Source: Flaccisagitta enflata (Eukaryota; Chaetognatha; Sagittoidea; Aphragmophora). From it: a DNA stretch of 64,000 nt. The stretch covers positions 24,800,001-24,864,000 of the forward strand of contig OZ231128.1 of the NCBI GenBank assembly GCA_965153355.1, given 5' to 3'. The translations under genes and the position numbers were made by a program. The notes under the pieces were generated by a model. The model did not search any database and had not been told where the DNA came from. It saw only the letters and a program-made list of their open reading frames with translations. Shown in pieces: positions 41,271 to 59,460 of the stretch. The stretch's first letter is position 1; each line of letters starts with the position of its first letter.

Positions 41271-41975
41271 ACAAAGCCGGATACCCTAGTTGGGTGTGGG
41301 TTGGCAGGGGCCATATTTGAGGCCACATTTGGGCAGGAGCATAACACCTGTCCGCATATTATTGTCCCAAAATCAAATGACTGTCAAATCAAAACGAGGA
41401 TATTTAGCAACATGCAGTTTTTTGCACCAGTTAGAGCTCGAATTGCTTCATACAAAATTAAATTAGATCAAAAACAGTAAAAACATTGCCCAAGCAAATC
41501 ATGGCAAAATTACCAGAAAAACCTAATCAACTTCAGATTCCTACCAAATCTGTATGAAGAAAGATACTCAGATGCGGATTTCAAGGCTAAAAAGCTTTTG
41601 AAAAGTTCTTCAATTTGCCCATGGATTTTGATGAATTTTTTAGAAATGAACCCTTTAAAAATTCAAACTAAAAGCTATAGATAAATTTAAACCTGGGCGT
41701 TGCTGGATAGTGGTCAAGGGTTGATTAAGTTGATATGAAGCAACCAAAATGGGATTAAATACAGAAAACAATATGAAACATACTAGGAAATACTCATCTG
41801 ACATCCAATAACAGAGATTTATATTGTTCCTCACCAGCCGTAGTGAGGCATCTAAAGTTGTGACACTACTGGGACAATAATATGCGGAGAGGTGTTAGAG
41901 GCCAGCGAATAAAAAACATAAAAAAGTAAAATGTGACTGACAAACAGATAGACAGACAGACCAGACTTGTTGGTT
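41271..41975 (+). mobile_element. HINE-like element (copy 7) split by a MITE
   Basis: The left part ACAAAGCCGGATACC and GGGTTGGCAGGGGCCATATT, and the right part AAATGTGACTGACAAACAGA with a GACA core, flank the element at 41342-41897. This indicates a later insertion. Confidence 0.65.
41342..41897. mobile_element. MITE (556 bp), TA target
   Basis: The left end TAACACCTGTCCGCATATTA, continuing TTGTCCCA, is mirrored on the right (TGGGACAATAATATGCGGAG, then AGGTGTTA). There is one mismatch in 28 bp. Non-coding interior. Confidence 0.88.
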
Positions 41976-42223
41976 CTGAAAGCAGGTCATATTTGGTGTG
42001 CATATATGGATAACATTTTTCACATTCTTTTTATTCCTTTTTTTTTTTTGTTTTTTTGTTTTTTTTTTTTTGTTTTTAGTTTTAGCATTGAAAAAAATTA
42101 TTTTGACTATCTTTTCTACTATGACAAAATAAGTTACTTCCAATTCCACTGAAGCTTGAATTGCAAAAGACACAAGTTATTTTCAATTCCACTGAAGCAC
42201 TAGGGTGTGCTTAAGTGGAAAAC

Positions 42224-42350
42224 AAGGCCGGATACACGGCCAAAACCAGTCGCGGACAGGTGGGCAGGGGCGAGAATGCGCGTTTTCACACTGCGCGATC
42301 GTTTTCAACTCAAGCGTGATGGACCAACCAACCAACCAACCAACCAACGG
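42224..42350 (+). mobile_element. HINE-like short dispersed element, copy 8
   Basis: AACAAGGCCGGATACACGGC, GCGGACAGGTGGGCAGGGGC, AACTCAAGCGTGATGGACC and an AACC core. The 3' hairpin is replaced by a (GA)n tract at 42367-42382. Confidence 0.8.
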
Positions 42351-42595
42351 ATCAACGGCTGCCCAGAGAGAGAGAGAGAGAGAAAGAGAAAGAGATAATA
42401 AAAGATTAAGAGAGAGGGAGTAAAAGAATATGGTGTCTCAGAGAACAGAATTCTGGGCCCTGAGATTATGAGATTTTTAGGGGCCCTGAGACTTTGTACC
42501 CTCGGGGCCCCGCGTCGCGCCCTTTTTGAAAGATCCCTGCCCCTGCTCATTTGCCATCTCTTGCGCACAATCTAGCGTAAACGGCCAGGGTATTC
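42351..42595. other. No gene recognised
   Basis: GGGGCCC-containing blocks near 42480-42510, otherwise unassigned. Confidence 0.5.
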
Positions 42596-44327
<1,732 letters not shown>

Positions 44328-44331
<4 letters not shown>

Positions 44332-44754
44332 GAAAACGACCCTGCTTCTAATTCAATCCATTACCTGAAGCATCACATCTTTGTTTTCGTAGGTGTGCCT
44401 AAGCCTTAGGAGGAGCCTTTCATGACTAAGCCTTTGGAGGAGCCTTCCGTGTCCTTTTTTAGGTTGATATACTAGTCCGTTGGTCAATCTGTTGGTCAGT
44501 TGCTAGGAAGCGGTTACAACTTACCTGCCATCAGTATCTTGTACACACCTTGTGCAATTTCTTTCCCCTTATTCTATTTCCATCACCCTCTTTCATAGTA
44601 ATACCACATTCTTTCATTTCTTTCACCTTCTTTTCATTTCTTTCACCTTCTTCTCGCTCTCGTCACCTCTTCTTTCATTCTCTATTCAAATCCCTCGACT
44701 TAACTCCCTTGACACTCATTTTGATTCCTTCACGTTTTCTCGCTTCACCTGGCC
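44328..44754. other. No gene recognised
   Basis: TTCTTTCACCTTC-type imperfect repeats at 44580-44660, otherwise unassigned. TCGTAGGTGTGCCTAAGCC near 44388 may be a HINE-like remnant. Confidence 0.45.
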
Positions 44755-45247
44755 TTCCTTCCTTCCTTCCTTCCTTCCTTCCTTCCTGCCTTCGTTCGTT
44801 CCATCTTTCCTTTCTTCGTTCCATCTTTCCTTCTTTCCTTCCTTCCTTCCTTCCTTCCTTCCTTCCTGCCTTCCTTCCTTCCATCATTCCTTTCATCCTA
44901 AAAACGCTCTATCTTAATACAATCCTGCTCTCATTATCTTCTTCTTCTTCTTCTTCTTCTTCTTCTTCTTCTCCTTCTTCTTCTTCTTCTTCTTCTTCTT
45001 TTTCTTTTTCTTTTTCTTTTTCTTTTTCTTTTTCTTTTTCTTCTTCTTCTTCTTCCTCTCCATCCTATCCATTTGCTTGTCCTGAGGTCTTCTTCTTCTT
45101 CTCCTTCTTCTTCTTCTTCTTCTTCTTTTTCTTCTCCTTCCTCTCTTCTTCTTCTTCTTCTTCTTCTTCTTCTTCTTTTTCCTCTTCTTCTTCTTCTTCT
45201 TATTTTTCTTCTTCTTCTTCTTCTTCTTCTTCTTCTTCTTCTTTTTC
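44755..45247. repeat. (CTTC)n and (CTT)n polypyrimidine arrays
   Basis: CCTT tetranucleotides at 44755-44895, then CTT trinucleotides with CTTTTT hexamers at 44938-45245. Together about 450 bp of nearly pure pyrimidine. Confidence 0.97.
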
Positions 45248-45684
45248 TCGCACCTTTCCTGGCCAAATCCTGGACGAGTCAATTGACTTTTCGAGCCTCC
45301 TTTAACCGCGGTGAGGAATTCTGTGGAAATCCGTATGCCACCACAAAATCACGCCAACGAGAGAGAGAGAGAGAGAGAGAGAGGTATGGATGGATGGATG
45401 GATGGATAGTATACTTCCGTGACTAATTACAAGTCTATAGGAGCGGATTTTTCATATTTCAGGTCTTTCAGGTAGTTGGAGGACTGTCTAACAGGCTGAT
45501 GGACAAACAGATAGTCAGACACATTTCAGTTCATCGTTGTAGATTTATTTTTAGGACCGATTTGATGTAGCCCGTATTCCAGGCACGTTGGGTCTTTGCT
45601 GTTTGTGGTTGTGGTTGTGTTGGGGGGATGAGCAGACAAGCATATAGACAGACCGACAGACATGAATTCGGGCTGGTTGAGAGA

Positions 45685-45685
<1 letters not shown>

Positions 45686-45758
<73 letters not shown>
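45686..45758. repeat. (CA)n microsatellite
   Basis: About 36 CA units. Confidence 0.97.
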
Positions 45759-45762
<4 letters not shown>

Positions 45763-46890
45763 AATAATAAGCGATTATTGTAATTTGCAGGTAATTGACC
45801 TGGAGGACCTGGAGGAAAGGTAATTGACCTGGAAATAACTTGATACATTTTTTCTCTTTCGGCGAAGATGGACTTTGAGCAGCCATTACATTCACGTTTT
45901 AGGAAGACGTGAGTGGAGGAGACATTTAATTGTAAAATCGATTATCGGTGAAAATGTGGTCAACAAAACTCGTTACTCAGAAATGATTTCAAGGATATCA
46001 ATAAGTTTCTTCACTGAGTCGCAGATTCATTGTGGAATAGGGATTGATGGGACATTTCTGAGCCGCGACTTAAAAGTGGAGAGATTCAAGTCCTTTTGTT
46101 CATTTCATTTTGATAATTATTAGTTAATAAAAAAAAATTACCAACCAGAAAAAAGTCGTAAATCTAGGATTTCTGTTTTCTGTCTAGTCTCTTGCCTTCT
46201 TTCTCTTTTCTTTTTCCTTTTCGGCATTTCAAACTGGCAAAATGGCCCTCATTCACAAGCTGCTAGACTAACCTTGCTGGCAAGCTCAGTTATCAGACAA
46301 AAAATTCATTTTCTATATTTTGGTAAGTTCTAACAAAGTTTTTTGCCATGTGAGCAGGCCCTGCGCCTGCATCTTTCTTAAGCCCATTGGTGTACTCATT
46401 CTATTGCTAGCATGCACAATTATCACCTGGGACATTTTAAGGTTCAAATATATTACATCAAACTAAAGATTTTATTTTCGAGTTAAATCTGGAAAATGCC
46501 AGAAAAATAAACAGAATTTCAAAATATTCTAAAAATATTCAACTAAACTTAACTTATGATTGTAGAGACTTCTGGTTGGCGCTATTTGAAAAAAAAATCA
46601 GCTCTTTCTTATATGTAAATATGTGAAAAAAATGTAAAATGTTTAGCACCGCAAAGCATTGAAAATATTGCCAATAAAACAACATACACTTTCATCATAA
46701 CTGGCAAAAAAGGCTGCGAGCAAAAAACGAACGCCATGATGTAACTGGGAATTGGGGAAAAAAAGGGGAGAAGTTTTATGTAACATCCAGCGGCAAGCCG
46801 AAATACTTTGGAAGAAACCTCATGACAGCAAAATCCAAGTTCCTACAACTCACACGTTCTACCTTGGAAATCAAACTTTGAACAAGTAAA
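45759..46890. other. Lectin-gene 5' flank, nothing recognised
   Basis: AT-rich. GTTGGCGCTATTTG near 46574 may belong to the same repeat as the AATGGCGCCAA motif near 13560 and 25690. No promoter element is assigned. Confidence 0.45.
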
Positions 46891-52423
<5,533 letters not shown>

Positions 52424-52665
52424 ATCCAGTCAAAGTGAAAATCCATCTTATTCTTTTTCTATGGTTCTGGAAAAACGAAATTGGTATTGTTTTTACCCAA
52501 ATTATTGCCATTTCTAAACCAAACAAGGCTGTATACACTCCCATCTGTCGCGAACAGGTGGCCAGTGGGCAAGGGCAGTATAGCAAACAGGTCGCCCAAG
52601 GGCAATACGTGGTCAGCGATACCTGTTGCCCTGCTTTGCTTGGTTGTAAATCAGAATGAGAGGCA
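52424..52665. other. No gene; dispersed-repeat remnants
   Basis: AACAAGGCTGTATACACTCC resembles a HINE 5' end at 52524. TGGTCAGCGATACCTGTTGC at 52611 is the block that precedes foldback elements. Confidence 0.5.
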
Positions 52666-53174
52666 GGGCAGCGGCCCCAAAGGGGACGAAGTCCTGTAGA
52701 ACACAGGGGACTTTCGTTCGTTCGTCTGTCCGTCCGACTGCCCCCCCAGGCTCTCTCAGGCCTGAAATCTGAGCTCTCAGGCCTAAAATCTACCCTCTCA
52801 AGCTTGAAATCTGCCCTCTTGGGCCTTCAATCTGAGAGGGCAAATTCAAGGCCTGAGAGGGCAGATTCAAGGCCTGAGAGGGCAGATTCAAGGCCTGAGA
52901 GGGCAGATTTTAGGCCTGAGAGGGCAGGTTTCAGGCCGGAAAGGGCAAATTTCAGGCCTGAAAATTTCAAATTTCTGCCCTCTTGGGCCTTCAATCTGAG
53001 AGGGCGGATTCAAGGCCTGAGAGGGCAGATTTCAGGCCTGAGAAGGCAGATTTTAGGCCTGAGAGGGCAGATTTCAGGCCTAAGAGGGCCTGGGGGGGAC
53101 GAACGAACGGAAGGACGAACGAACGAAAGTCCCCTGTGTTCTACAGGACTTCGTCCCCTTCGGGGCCGCTGCCC
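52666..53174. mobile_element. Foldback element 5 with mirrored minisatellite arms
   Basis: The terminal inverted repeat is about 60 bp. The left end is GGGCAGCGGCCCCAAAGGGG, ACGAAGTCCTGTAGAACACA and GGGGACTTTCGTTCG. The right end is the near-perfect reverse complement ending GCCGCTGCCC. Inward on both sides come a TTCG/CGAA tetranucleotide block, a C-run or G-run, then the minisatellite CTCAGGCCTGAAATCTG on the left and its reverse complement (CAGATTTCAGGCCTGAGAGG) on the right. Best preserved member of the family. Confidence 0.9.
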
Positions 53175-53294
53175 AAAAACGCTCCTGTTTTGAAATCAGC
53201 TACCCTATGGACCGACGGACCGACGGAATAGGACGCACAGAGTACTAGGTTGGCCCCAAATGAATGATTTTTTTCAAGGGTTTTCCATCCTTCC

Positions 53295-53448
53295 TTTTTA
53301 GTTGCGGACACGCTTTGACAGGCTTTGTCCGTCCGTCGGTCGGTTGGTTGGTCGGTCCGTCACGTTCGAGTTGAAAAGTGGGAATACGCGCATTTCCGCC
53401 CCTGCCCACCCGTCCGCAACTGGTGGCCGTGTATCCGGCCTTGTTATT
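53295..53448 (-). mobile_element. HINE-like short dispersed element, copy 11
   Basis: Plus-strand: TAGTTGCGGACACGC, a GTCCGTCGGTCGG core, GTCACGTTCGAGTTGAAAAG, CGCCCCTGCCCACCCGTCCG, GGCCGTGTATCCGGCCTTGTT. Nearly a mirror of the reference copy at 23667. Confidence 0.85.
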
Positions 53449-54240
53449 AACTATTAGACTTGATGAGATGCGGATTTTTAGCTCGAGTTTTTTTCAGTCT
53501 TGAATTATGATCATATATGATTTTACAAATGCGTTCAATCAAGTATAACAATTGCTGCTTTCTTTATGCTAAGAAAGTGATTTCGATTTTGTCGATTGTC
53601 GATCCAACATCGCAACTTCTTTAACTTTAAGATTGGAATGTAAACAGCTTCATCGATCGAGTTGACATCGCATTATACATCACAATTCAAAAATTACCCA
53701 ATAGAGTGAACTGTGGATAAAATCATCCAATGAGAGTAAAAGTTTATCGAGGTCACAGTTGAGGAGGATGGGGGGGGATATAACGTCTGTCCCAATAAAA
53801 GTTGCAAGCTAAACCAGGATAGCTAGAGAGTTGCGATTTTTTTTGTTGGAAAGAGGGAGGTCCAATGATCATTTGTGGAGATTTTCGTGACCCTCGGAGT
53901 TTGTTTAGGTATGTAAACAAACAAACAAAAAATGACCAAATTTTGGGAGGTCCAAAACCCAGGCAAGAAAAAAATTTCAAAACATCTTTTTGGTGAAAGA
54001 CGCTTTAGACAAGCTCCCTGAAGAGTCGAGAACAGGTTTTCCAAAAGAAAAGAGTAAACTTCTTTGTTTAATCTTATTTTGAAAAAATGCTCAAATTTGC
54101 AAAAAACTTAGAGCCCGGAAAAGCCTGGTCGGCTATGTTTTTTAGCATCTTTTATCACCATGGAATCCAGCAAAATCAGCAACAGCGCTGCAGATCTGTA
54201 TTCTTGGAGGAGTTTATCTACTGCTTTGGGCCAACATTTC
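53449..54240. other. No gene recognised
   Basis: Unique-looking, AT-rich. Confidence 0.5.
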
Positions 54241-54242
54241 AC

Positions 54243-54480
54243 TGTTGTGCCTCGGTGGCTTGGTGGTTACAGGACTGGATTTTGGATTAGGGGTTGGGGG
54301 TTCGAATCCTCAAGCTTGAACATTCCATATGGCCTGTTGAGATTCATGAAAATAAATTCTCCCATTTTTGAAAAGATTCGATTTCAACAAATTAAAATGA
54401 AGAAAATATTAGTGCTTCAATATGCAAATAACATTGATAAAATTGTAGGCTATACAGCAATTCTAACTACAAAATCAGGT
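54243..54480 (+). mobile_element. Probable tRNA-derived SINE
   Basis: 54243-54313 has a Pol III A-box (TGGCTTGGTGG) and a B-box (GGTTCGAATCC) at tRNA-like spacing, but its ends do not form an acceptor stem. About 170 bp of unrelated sequence follows, including TGCTTCAATATGCAAATAAC. A similar TTATTTGCATATTGAAGCA occurs inverted near 56097, suggesting a dispersed SINE tail. Confidence 0.5.
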
Positions 54481-54506
54481 TGAACATCTGTTTTATCTAT
54501 ACTCAG

Positions 54507-54642
54507 TAGGGATGTGGAAGCGATTGACCGCTTCCATTTTGGAGGATGGGATAGCTACTAGTATTTGAACTACAAAATGGAAGCGGAAGCGGAAGTGGAA
54601 GCGGTGGAAGCGGCACTAAAATCGACCGCTTCCACATCCCTA
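54507..54642. mobile_element. hAT-like MITE (136 bp) with 8-bp target duplication
   Basis: Left end TAGGGATGTGGAAGCG, right end CGCTTCCACATCCCTA. Exact 8-bp direct repeats ATACTCAG lie immediately outside both ends (54499-54506 and 54643-54650). The interior has an AAGCGG repeat. Second copy at 11796-11927. Confidence 0.95.
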
Positions 54643-54650
54643 ATACTCAG

Positions 54651-57600
54651 TATTGTTTTTGCCTGTTATGGTCTAAAGGTTTGCATAAATTGAAGCTAGT
54701 GAAGAATTCAATTTAGATGATATTCAAACAAAAAAAAAAAAAAGATTTGCAGACAATCAATTTCTCTTAGCGAAATCTTAAGGTCTTAACTGAAAGATTT
54801 CAATTTTCTGTCACTTTTTTTAAAGATTTGTTTAGCTGAAACATTTTTAATTTGGTCTTTTTTTCATTGTTTTGCATGCCATCAAAACCTACATATTTTT
54901 GCTTTATTTTGTTTGGTTGCACAAAATTGAATAGACAGATTTTATACTAGCTCTTACTGCAACATTATGCAAATTGCTTGATCTGCATTAACCACTTCAT
55001 AGACTTGCTTTTGCACACAGTGTTAAAAAAACTAGCAGTGAAATCATTTTCCAAATCACCTTGCAGTTGCTTGTAATGATTGCTTGTTGAAACAAGAAAT
55101 TTCAAATTGTGGTTTCTGATAATCTTGTTATCGGTGTGAAAACCCAAGACTTCATTTCTTTTAAATTATCAAGAAATACATCTTTAGATAATTTTTTTGT
55201 TAATTTGTAGTGTCTACCAGAAAAAATTGTATAAAAACTGATTACTACCTTCATGTCTTATATATTTGAAGAAATGGTCACTGAGATCATAGTTGTGAAA
55301 CCATTCCAGAATTTAATCCAGTCAGCTGCAATATGCAAATGAGGCTAGTGCACCTCTAGATATAATTATCAAATAAACATTACTTTGCCTCAACCTTTGA
55401 TGACCATCTTTTTCAAAAATCAAATTTCAGTTGACAATGAGGGAATTACATGCATTCTGACCATTTATAAACAAGTGTTACTTATTTCTCAATCTTTCAC
55501 CATGAATGTTTTAGTGATCCATGTCCACTTACAACTCCTAAGATGGTAATTCATTTAGACATATCTTTTTACGGTTTTTATCAGATCCTTGGAGTTTCTC
55601 TTTTTTAGAAGCAATATGTAAATAAGAATGAAAAGCAAATAAAAAGGTGTAATCCCCTTTGAAGCTCACCACAAGATCATTTGCATAAAGAAGTTATTTC
55701 TATATCAGTGCATATCTTTAAATGACAAAAATGATCATTGTCAAGATGTTTTACCCTTAAAGAAGATTGTCTATCTAACCTGTTTAAAACTATATAAAGC
55801 ATGACATCTTCTATTTTTTCATGGTTAATGAATTAGCAACATTGGGGGCATACAAAGTATTTAGTTTTTTTAGGTCTTTTAACTAAGAAAGAAAACCATC
55901 TCAACTCTGTGTTTCAAAGGGTAATAGCTGTAAATAGCCTGGATGGGGGGCTGGAAGATGAGCTGTGATTTAGGTTTATACTGATTCAAAGAGCTCTCCA
56001 TTATTCTTTCTAAAAGATAATCAAATTTCATAGTTTTAAAAAACAAGACGCCTGATAACTTCCATTGTCTGTGGGTTGTAGTGTTTCTTGTGATCTTATT
56101 TGCATATTGAAGCATTCTGTATTTTTCCATGTATCATCTCAAATATAATGCCCAGCTGAATATCAATTTTTTAAGATGGCAACAAAGATATGTTTTGTCG
56201 CTGATATGGTCTCTATGGCTTTAAAATCCTAAAATTGTTTCATTTTGTTACTTTTTGATTTGGCAAATGATCAGCACCTAGAAATTACTCAAAGTTCAGT
56301 CAAATCATAAAAGAAAATTCACGCCCTTTCTTCATTTTCAATAACAATTTCTCCTCTGAAATGCTAAATCCTGGGTTGCAATTTGAGTTTCATTAGAAAT
56401 ATCAAAATGCAAAGATGTCACCTGATAAAACCAGTTGCTGTGAATTTTATGTGTCTTAGAAGATATTTACACCTCCCTATCTTTATTATCTTCCGTAAAA
56501 CCAAAGAAATCACAACCCATGTCTACTGAACAATGGCTAGAATTGAACTTGTCACTAGCGCTCATGGAATGCACAGAAAATGGCTTCAGTATCCCCACCC
56601 GGCGCTTTTTCCTTTCCAATATGACTGAAAAAGAGTAAAAGCCCTCAGAAAGTCACGGGCATCAGAATTGGACCAGCGCACTGTGGGCTGAAACGTGCTC
56701 CAGGTGGCTCATTGAGGATCATCATTACATATTTTTAATGTCATGATTCGTAAAGATACTTAAGGAGTGAAAAACATTTGTCTGTATATTCTTATATGTA
56801 TTTAGGCTATTCATACCCAATATCGACCCCTTTTATTGGATTTAATGCCTTAAGAGCTTTGAATACAAAGCAAATAGATTGCAAGAAAAAGAAGTAAAAA
56901 GCACAGCTAAGTCATCTTAGATTTAAAAAGTAAATTGTCTTTGGCTGATTTAATACATACATTCTTTTTCTTTAAAGAAGGAATTTCTCCCTTATCAAAT
57001 TATGAAAACTCATTTTTCCGCTCATTCAGCTCATTTTGCTCACTTTATTTTCATTTAATATAAAATGAAAATGATTTAGCCTCAGTAAGACAGAAAAATT
57101 ATGAAGAAAAATGAAGTGTTTCACCCTACTTTTTGCATCATTATGAGGACAGTAATGAAGCTGGAATGGTTTTTTTGGACATATTGTCTCCAAAGACACT
57201 TGGTGCATATATTTTTATTGTATTCTCACTTAAAATGCAGCTTGAACTATGCGATTAACATGAAAACAAGCATGAAAATGATGTTTTTTGGTGAATTTCT
57301 GCTTACACTTTTTTTCATTTTCTGAGGTTGAAATTCTAAGAAAGCCAAACACAGGGAAATCTTGCATTTTGAAAAACATAGTTGTCTCTGTAATCGATTT
57401 GGGAAGAGAACTATGTTTTTTGTTTTTTCATTTTTTCATTTCCTATGCAAATTTAGAATTTCGACCAGCCCCCTATCAGTGACCAAAAATAAAATAAGCA
57501 CAATTTTTCAAAACAATTGTTTTGCTAACATTGTCTAAACTTGGTCCTTTTGCTAAATAAATGCAAATTTTTCTTTTGAATATCATGTCTGAGCCATCTT

Positions 57601-57833
57601 AATCACTTTTATTCACTTATTTTTGCATTTTCATTTATACATTTTTTTCATTTTGACCTTCTTTCAAACACAAATGTTGCCTTCAGAGGGAAGCCGTCAT
57701 AGGTATTTGTATACTTCCGACTTCTTTTGACTTTTAATTTGAATTTATGTATGAGATTAACATATATATGTTTTATAAAATTTTTGATTCACAGTACTTA
57801 ATCATGATTTAAAATCAAGCCCACAGTGCAGAA

Positions 57834-57838
<5 letters not shown>
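54651..57838. other. 3.2 kb of AT-rich DNA, no gene recognised
   Basis: Few simple repeats compared with the rest of the window. Open frames are short. ATGCAAAT-like octamers recur (for example near 54968, 55327, 56100), but at this AT content that may be chance. It could hold distant exons, introns or regulatory DNA that I cannot identify. Confidence 0.5.
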
Positions 57839-57902
<64 letters not shown>

Positions 57903-57955
57903 CAGAGAGAGAGAGAGACAGAGAGAGACAGAGAGAGACAGAGAGAGACAGAGAG
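57839..57955. repeat. (GA)n and (GACA)n microsatellite
   Basis: GA units passing into GAGACAGAGAGAGACAGAGA variants. Confidence 0.95.
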
Positions 57956-58650
57956 TTTAAAGTTCAGGCGTCTTAGGGTAATGGTTGGTCTGTTAGTCGG
58001 CTGTTAGAACTAAGAATAGGCTAGAGCTAATTCTGAATAAGTAGAGATAACTGTAACACGTAATAGCTGCTGATAAGGATGAACTAAGTATCTCAAGTTT
58101 TGAGTATCAAGAGGCTGAATTTACAAAGCCCAGTTTCTTACGAATATACAGAATTTATTAAAGGATAAGAAGGGAGGTTGTGCGCAGAGAAAGGTTTGAA
58201 TCAAGACTGAATAAGTGGAAAAGTTACTTTCTTACGATGCAGTTTTCACACACAAAGAGAATAACAGTATTCAGCTAAGAACGTAATGGAATTACAGTAT
58301 CCAATCAGAAAACAGAATGCAATAATATTGACCAGTAGGCTTTCATGCCATTTCACTTTTTACCGGAACTAAATTGTAAATTATAAGTTACAAAGTTCTC
58401 TTTTTCAAGAAATCATTGTTTTAGTTACAACGATGCCGGCGCCTCTCTGTCTGGAAATTTATAGGATATTTGAGAGGATAGAAAAGATAGACAGAGACAG
58501 AAAGATAGAACATAAAAATGGTCAAATTCATAATTCCATTTTAATAACAAAACCCTAAAACACTTTGGGGTTTTCTCCATTTTGAAAGTTGTGAATTGTC
58601 CAAACTCTACAAGAAAGGATCTTGCTAGAAAATTTTACTTGGTTGTAGGG
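57956..58650. other. No gene recognised
   Basis: Unique-looking sequence. Confidence 0.5.
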
Positions 58651-58897
58651 GGAAGGGGTCTCCTGTCTAGGATGCAGGACCTCCGCCCTGATCCCAGAGC
58701 CTGGGAGAATGAGTTTGGGAATTTTGTCGAAGGCAGAAATCATTTCTCATGGTTTGGATCGCAATAGGTTTTGAAATTATAAAATTTTTGAAAGGGATTG
58801 GCTATGGCTGCTTCAAACTCAATATCAGCATAAAATTTGGGAAAGGGATCTCCTGTCTAGGATGCAAGACCTCCGCCCTGATCCCAGAGCCTGGGAG
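58651..58897. repeat. 57-bp direct repeat, 2 copies 190 bp apart
   Basis: 58651-58707 and 58841-58897 share GGTCTCCTGTCTAGGATGCA (GGATCTCC in copy 2), GACCTCCGCCCTGATCCCAG and AGCCTGGGAGA. Only a few differences. Such conservation in otherwise AT-rich DNA is unexplained. It is not a canonical tRNA. Confidence 0.85.
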
Positions 58898-59165
58898 ATG
58901 ATGGGACAACAACATATTTCATACAGTCAATACAGAAAGCAATCAAATATAAGATTTGAAAAAGGTTAACATAATTAACACAGTTTACACAATGTTAAGA
59001 TATAACGAGCGAAATGAGTGGAATCTTTAGTCCTTCGCCATTGATGTTCTGCTGACCAAATTTTAGTTTTCCAATGTTATTTTCATTGTCTTGTTGTTGT
59101 CAATGTCGTTGTCAATTGTTTCTGGTTATGATAGCAGCTGATGGAGTCAAGAAGCCGTCCATGAG
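58898..59165. other. No gene recognised
   Basis: AT-rich spacer. Confidence 0.5.
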
Positions 59166-59338
59166 AAATGTTGATGTTGATGTTGACGGCAACATTGGTG
59201 TTGGCGTCGATGATGATGTTGGCATCGACATTGATGTTGGCGTCGACGTTGATGTTGGTGTCGAAGTCGATGTTGGCGTTGATGTCGATGTTGGCGTCGA
59301 CGTCGATGTTGGCGTCAACGTTGATGTTGATGTTGCGC
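59166..59338. repeat. GATGTTGGCGTC-type minisatellite (6/12/18 bp)
   Basis: Degenerate units such as GTTGGCGTCGACGTTGAT. The frame encodes Val-Asp-Val-Gly repeats on the plus strand with no supporting gene structure. Confidence 0.9.
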
Positions 59339-59460
59339 ACTGATAGATCTCAACCTCTCCAACAATCTTTTTAGCTAAACTCGACAGGATAAACTTGCCT
59401 CATTGCTGCTTCAGTAAAGCAGAAAAGATTGTTTGACGTAGGAGAGGCTTGAGAGTTTCT

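Noticed and set aside
54243-54313. Functional tRNA gene
   Set aside because: A- and B-boxes are good, but the 5' and 3' ends do not form an acceptor stem, so it is called a tRNA-derived SINE instead.
59074-59343. Val-Asp-Val-Gly repeat protein
   Set aside because: A degenerate GATGTTGGCGTC minisatellite; both strands are open and no other gene feature is present.
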